Assembly: GCA_016191715.1 (NCBI GenBank)
Contig: JACPVN010000488.1
Coordinates: forward strand, 1-9,684
Origin: Ignavibacteriota bacterium
GTDB taxonomy: Bacteria > Bacteroidota > Ignavibacteria > UBA10030 > SZUA-254
Direction: 5' to 3'
Length of the DNA: 9,684 bases
The notes beneath the pieces were generated by a model. The model saw only the letters and a list, made by a program, of their open reading frames with translations. It searched no databases and was not told where the DNA came from. Below, piece by piece: positions 6,774 through 9,684 of the stretch. The translations under genes and the position numbers were made by a program. The stretch's first letter is position 1. Every line of letters begins with the position of its first letter.

Positions 6774-6804
6774 CAAATGACCAATGACTATTGACAAATG
6801 ACCA
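6774..6804 (+). repeat. Short degenerate TGAC-rich direct repeats
   Basis: CAAATGACCA occurs at 6774-6783 and again at 6795-6804, with the related AATGACTATTGA between them. The unit looks like decayed tandem copies of a 7-8-base ATGACCA-type word. It fills most of the short spacer before the M50 protease gene. No function is visible. Confidence 0.6.
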
Positions 6805-6808
6805 TTAG

Positions 6809-7747
6809 ATGAACCGTATTATTTTCACATACCTCCTCCACATCGGACTCTTCTTCCTTACATTCATCACCGTAACAATTGCCGGTGTACAATGGTTGAA
6901 CAAAAATCCGTTCGAACTGCTCTACTTTGCAGACGGACTTCCCTATTCTCTTTCTCTCCTTGCAATCATCTCGGCGCACGAATTCGGACATTACTTTGCG
7001 GCGAAGGCGCACAAGATAAAAACAACGCTCCCGTTTTATATTCCCGCTCCGTCGTTTCTCATCAATCCGTTTGGGACAATGGGCGCAGTCATCGGAATAC
7101 GGGAACCGCTCAGAACACGAAAAGCATTATTCGATATCGGAATCGCCGGACCCTTAGCAGGATTAGTTGTAACACTTCCAATTCTCATCTACGGATTTTC
7201 CACACTCCCGCCGAAAGAGTTCCTCTACACACTCCATCCCGAATACATGAATCTCGTCACGCTTCCAACACAGGGAATGACGTTCGGGACATCAATTTTC
7301 CTCTGGCTGATGAACGAATGGTTTTCTTATCAACCCTTCATCCCGCCGATGAACGAAATCTATAATTATCCATATTTATGCGCGGGTTGGTTCGGGTTGT
7401 TCATGACAGCGCTCAATCTTCTCCCCATCGGACAGTTAGATGGCGGACATATTTTGTATGCTCTCATCGGCAAAACGCAACGACACGTTGCGTATGTCTT
7501 TTTTCTTTTGTTGGTTCTTACCGGATTTGCAAGCATCTATTCGTTATTCATTTGGAAGGTACAACTCGGTTCGATTGGCTGGCTGTTGTGGGCGGCGGTG
7601 TTGTACTTCCTCATCAAGATTGAACATCCTCCCATTACTGATGAAGAACCTCTTTCTCCGGGAAGAAAATATCTCGGGTGGTTCATCTTAGTCTTCTTCC
7701 TCCTTACCTTCCCACCCATTCCGTTCTATGATTTTACACCGTTTTGA
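6809..7747 (+). CDS. Membrane site-2 protease, M50 family zinc metallopeptidase
   Basis: Proteins of this family cut substrates inside the membrane, often to release anchored regulators or to clear peptide remnants. The 312-residue protein has about eight hydrophobic segments. The zinc motif H-E-F-G-H is at 57-61 in the second segment, with E58 catalytic, and the third ligand D211 lies in N-L-L-P-I-G-Q-L-D-G-G-H at 203-214, both diagnostic. N-P-F-G-T-M-G-A at 86-93 and G-I-A-G-P-L-A-G at 111-118 are typical of the group that includes plant EGY proteins and simple bacterial S2P relatives. There is no PDZ insert as in RseP, so it is not RseP itself. The start ATG has no clear ribosome site; upstream lies an 80-base spacer with short repeats. 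It is read in the same direction as ftsH but may be a separate unit. Its substrate is unknown. Confidence 0.92.
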   Translation: MNRIIFTYLLHIGLFFLTFITVTIAGVQWLNKNPFELLYFADGLPYSLSLLAIISAHEFGHYFAAKAHKIKTTLPFYIPAPSFLINPFGTMGAVIGIREPLRTRKALFDIGIAGPLAGLVVTLPILIYGFSTLPPKEFLYTLHPEYMNLVTLPTQGMTFGTSIFLWLMNEWFSYQPFIPPMNEIYNYPYLCAGWFGLFMTALNLLPIGQLDGGHILYALIGKTQRHVAYVFFLLLVLTGFASIYSLFIWKVQLGSIGWLLWAAVLYFLIKIEHPPITDEEPLSPGRKYLGWFILVFFLLTFPPIPFYDFTPF

Positions 7748-7776
7748 TTAGTGATTAGTTAATTAGTGATTAGTTA
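7747..7776 (+). repeat. Two perfect 15-bp tandem copies after the M50 gene
   Basis: ATTAGTGATTAGTTA stands at 7747-7761 and again, base for base, at 7762-7776, then fades into AACTGGTAATTGGTTGAT. The first copy begins in the stop codon of the M50 gene. Each copy itself contains two ATTAG-type words, so this is low-complexity tandem DNA, probably made by slippage. Confidence 0.8.
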
Positions 7777-7998
7777 ACTGGTAATTGGTTGATAAGAAAC
7801 TGCTACGAAAATAACTATATTTTCATCCGGGGTGGTGAAGCCCGGATTCATGAACGCTGATATTATGCAACTATGAAACACCACTCGTGCGTTACTCCAT
7901 CCTGCGATCTTCCTCCGATAAATCAGGATTGCAATGACGATACGCCATTACACTGTTCATTAGTTCTCTCTTACTCTATTACTACCCCCTTCCAGACA
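7777..7998. other. Spacer between convergent genes, with one hairpin
   Basis: This spacer holds the only clear pairing between the two gene ends: ATCCGGG (7825-7831) with CCCGGAT (7841-7847), seven bp around a nine-base loop. Neither strand has a T run after it, so it is a poor intrinsic terminator. Further on, ATCCTG (7899-7904) and CAGGAT (7924-7929) can pair across 19 bases. The stretch around 7895-7945 reads like a decayed dispersed repeat. I see no convincing gene here. Confidence 0.4.
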
Positions 7999-8383
7999 TT
8001 AAGTTGATGCTAAAAACCCACCAATAACCGATACCATTGGTTTGAGTTTTTTCTGAATGGGGTCAGCATCCACACCAAAATTTTCCAACGCTGTTGCGCC
8101 AAGGAGAAAGAGCGAGTTCGGTGGTCCAAAAAATAACAGGACAAGGGATGATACCTTCCAATGACTCAATTTGAAAATTACAAAAGCCAAGCAATCTTGT
8201 ATCTTGTCGTCCATCCGCAAGTATCAGACTGCGCGTTCCAACGGGTTCAATGTTGATTTTCTTTAAATAATCTTCAGGGACAAAAGAATATAACGCTCCT
8301 GTGTCCACCCAAAATTCTTCCTCAAAAAATTCTTCCTGCTTGCTACTATTGGAAACTCTTACCCTTTTCTTGAACATTCCCAT
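7999..8383 (-). pseudogene. Retropepsin-like clan AA aspartic protease, broken by a +1 base frameshift
   Basis: Read from 8383 downward, the protein has a good ribosome site (GAAAGGA, complement of 8391-8397, seven bases before ATG). It carries the aspartic-protease motif V-D-T-G-A at 26-30, with D27 as the single active-site aspartate that such proteins share by dimerising, and the flap-like I-L-A-D-G at 54-58. After I-P-C-P-V-I-F (79-85) the frame fails and stops at 8063, giving 106 residues with an unrelated tail. Dropping one base from the T6 run (complement of A8128-A8133) restores the family ending: G-P-P-N-S-L-F-L-L-G-A-T-A-L-E-N-F-G, then D-A-D-P, to a stop at 7999. The rebuilt protein is 127 residues, the normal size for single-domain bacterial members. 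The break may be a real mutation, a homopolymer sequencing error, or slippage on the T6 run used in expression. The cellular substrate of this family is not established. It converges on the M50 gene. Confidence 0.8.
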
Positions 8384-8679
8384 ATATTTATCCTTTCAAG
8401 TAAGTGAAAATGTTTTTTTACTCTGGATGCAAGTAGATAAACCTAATCGAAAAATAAAGCCCGTTTTAGATGAAGTCCACTCGTGGAGAAGCCGACATTA
8501 GTGAAAAGAGGTCTCCATCTAACTCTCTTTCGCCTGTACGATGTCGGAGATTTCTTTACCCAAGAACCAACAACCACGAACTGTTAACAAAACAAAAGGT
8601 TGATTCCCTCCTCTTTTTTTCGTATTCTCTACTCGCAATGTAGAATAACTGTTTAATGTATCACAAAAGAAGCAAGTTT
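8384..8679. other. Divergent intergenic region with inverted repeats
   Basis: This region of about 296 bases lies between the divergent aspartic-protease and lipoprotein genes and should hold promoters for both, but no clear consensus promoter is visible. TCCAC/GTGGA (8476-8487) is a small hairpin. CCGACAT (8492-8498) pairs with ATGTCGG (8541-8547), and inside it GAAAAGAG (8503-8510) pairs with CTCTTTC (8525-8531) with one bulged A, making a two-tier hairpin. Around 8561-8590 is an AACCAACAACCACGAAC low-complexity stretch. TAGAAT at 8641-8646 could be a -10 element but lacks a good partner. Confidence 0.35.
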
Positions 8680-9564
8680 ATGAAGTCCCTTATTTCATTT
8701 GTTCTAATCTCATTGTTGCTTTCAGGTTGCGACAAATCTCAGGTTCAGGAATTAGAACGCAAGAACACCCAACTCCAACAACAATACGAGTCGGCGGTAC
8801 GAGACCTTTCACTCCAAAGTCAGTACATCAATGATGTTACGAACGCCATCAACGGTGTCTATACAAACATGCAGAAAATTTCTGAAGGCGAAACCATGCT
8901 TTCCAAATCAACAAAAGAATTGGAAACAGGGAAAGCCGCAATGCAAACACAATTGCGAGAACAAATCCTGAGTCAGATTTCCGGCATTGATAACTACCTC
9001 GCAGAGAACAGAAAGAAACTGAAGGAACTCGAGAATAAGTTGAAGTCGGCAAACAATAAATACGCGGGCTTGCAACAAATGGTCGAAACATTAAAACAAA
9101 CTCTCGCCGAAAAAGAACAAGTTATTGTCTCTCTTGAATCGAAGTTAAAAAATATGAATGTTCAGATTGAATCGCTCGAAGTACGACTTGCTCAAAAGGT
9201 AGAATCCGAACAGCAGAAAGAACAGGTTATCTCTTCACAACAAAAAGAAATAAATTCTGCATTTTATATTGTCGGTACGTATGATGAGTTGGAAAATTTG
9301 AACATCATCAAAAGTGAAGGTGGGTTTCTTGGCTTGTTAGGAAAGACAACAACGCTTGCCAGTGGTTTTGAAAAAAGCGATTTCATCACCATTGACAAAA
9401 ATGAACAAACCACTATCGAAATTGATGGAAAGGTTGATGAGTTAATTCCGAAACGGAAACAGGAATACTACACACTTATACAAGATGCTTCATCTGCAAA
9501 ACTGCTCATTCTCGATGCAGAAAAATTCTGGACTGAACAATATCTCGTCATTGTTACAAAGTGA
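8680..9564 (+). CDS. Coiled-coil lipoprotein with a Bacteroidota-type C-terminal domain (Cbp1-like)
   Basis: This 294-residue protein is a probable lipoprotein. Residues 1-16 are a lipoprotein signal ending in the lipobox L-S-G-C, with Cys17 as the lipid-bearing residue. Residues about 22-190 are heptad-rich, with many E/K/Q/L residues, and predict a long coiled coil broken near 95-110. The last 100 residues form a compact domain starting A-F-Y-I-V-G-T-Y-D-E-L (194-204), then S-E-G-G-F-L-G-L-L-G-K (212-222), and ending F-W-T-E-Q-Y-L-V-I-V at 283-292. I recognise this domain from widespread Bacteroidota coiled-coil lipoproteins, some annotated as Cbp1-family collagen-binding adhesins; that function is not shown here. 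The ATG at 8680 is preferred to the in-frame ATG at 8656 because it puts the signal at the N-terminus and has AGAAG upstream at 8668-8672. The gene stands alone. It probably sits in the envelope as a spacer or tether. Confidence 0.82.
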   Translation: MKSLISFVLISLLLSGCDKSQVQELERKNTQLQQQYESAVRDLSLQSQYINDVTNAINGVYTNMQKISEGETMLSKSTKELETGKAAMQTQLREQILSQISGIDNYLAENRKKLKELENKLKSANNKYAGLQQMVETLKQTLAEKEQVIVSLESKLKNMNVQIESLEVRLAQKVESEQQKEQVISSQQKEINSAFYIVGTYDELENLNIIKSEGGFLGLLGKTTTLASGFEKSDFITIDKNEQTTIEIDGKVDELIPKRKQEYYTLIQDASSAKLLILDAEKFWTEQYLVIVTK

Positions 9565-9684
9565 TGTTGAATTGTTGATTGACGATTGAGTCATGGTAAC
9601 ATTGTTTTCAACCTGCAAAGATTTATTCATCAATGATTCAATTTTTGTTCACTTCATCTTTTTTTATCATTTTTCACCCACAAA
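9565..9684. other. Downstream spacer at window end
   Basis: It begins with the low-complexity stretch GTTGAATTGTTGATTGACG (9567-9585), similar in style to the other spacers, and becomes T-rich toward the end of the window. GTTGA at 9567-9571 could pair distantly with TCAAC at 9608-9612, but there is no compact terminator. No gene start is visible before the window ends. Confidence 0.4.

Noticed and set aside
6892..7365. Long plus-strand frame of 157 codons inside the M50 gene
   Set aside because: It is an out-of-frame shadow of a gene with clear zinc-protease motifs, and it shows no domain of its own.
7825..7847. Hairpin after the M50 gene as a bidirectional terminator
   Set aside because: The seven-bp stem is real, but neither strand carries a T run after it.
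7873..8007. Small plus-strand frame of 44 codons with four cysteines
   Set aside because: It has no ribosome site and overlaps the end of the aspartic-protease gene. Its sequence looks like a translated decayed repeat rather than a peptide gene.
8656..8679. Upstream ATG adding eight residues to the lipoprotein
   Set aside because: It has no Shine-Dalgarno sequence and would push the signal sequence inward. The ATG at 8680 gives a standard lipoprotein signal.
1..9684. CRISPR array, insertion sequence, prophage, toxin-antitoxin or defence genes
   Set aside because: I saw no regularly spaced repeats, transposase, phage protein or paired small genes. The palindromic element at 6110-6217 has three different hairpins, not a spacer-repeat pattern.

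Overview
The window looks like ordinary chromosome from a bacterium of the Bacteroidota/Chlorobiota/Ignavibacteriota (FCB) kind, moderately AT-rich. Three things point there: a textbook TTTG-N19-TAnnTTTG promoter directly in front of a tRNA gene; mostly weak or absent Shine-Dalgarno sequences in front of genes that are otherwise clear; and a C-terminal lipoprotein domain that I associate with Bacteroidota. The assignment below phylum-group level is inference.

Layout. At 115-1116 lies an exported protein with two PDZ domains and no protease domain. A tRNA with a CAT anticodon follows (1252-1325), with its own promoter and an intrinsic-terminator-like hairpin. Then comes a tight co-directional run: tilS (tRNA-Ile lysidine synthetase), hpt (hypoxanthine phosphoribosyltransferase) and ftsH (membrane AAA+ zinc protease), followed 2 bases later by a dolichol/phytol/diacylglycerol-kinase-type membrane enzyme. 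A roughly 108-bp element of three hairpins (6110-6217) separates this from a small nucleoside 2-deoxyribosyltransferase-like protein and a membrane site-2 (M50) metalloprotease. On the opposite strand, converging on the M50 gene, is a one-domain retropepsin-like aspartic protease broken by one extra base in a T6 run. The window ends with a coiled-coil lipoprotein.

How the genes fit together. tilS-hpt-ftsH is a widely conserved bacterial neighbourhood joining tRNA decoding, purine salvage and membrane protein quality control. The only spacer between the tRNA's terminator-like hairpin and the tilS start is 20 bases, so tilS-operon transcripts probably pass through that hairpin. Proteolysis and membrane quality control recur: PDZ scaffold, FtsH, M50 protease and aspartic protease.

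No CRISPR array, insertion sequence, phage gene or defence system is visible. The strongest items for a second look are the frameshifted aspartic protease, the three-hairpin element, and the tRNA(CAU)-hairpin-tilS arrangement. I do not see a convincing wholly new multi-gene system.
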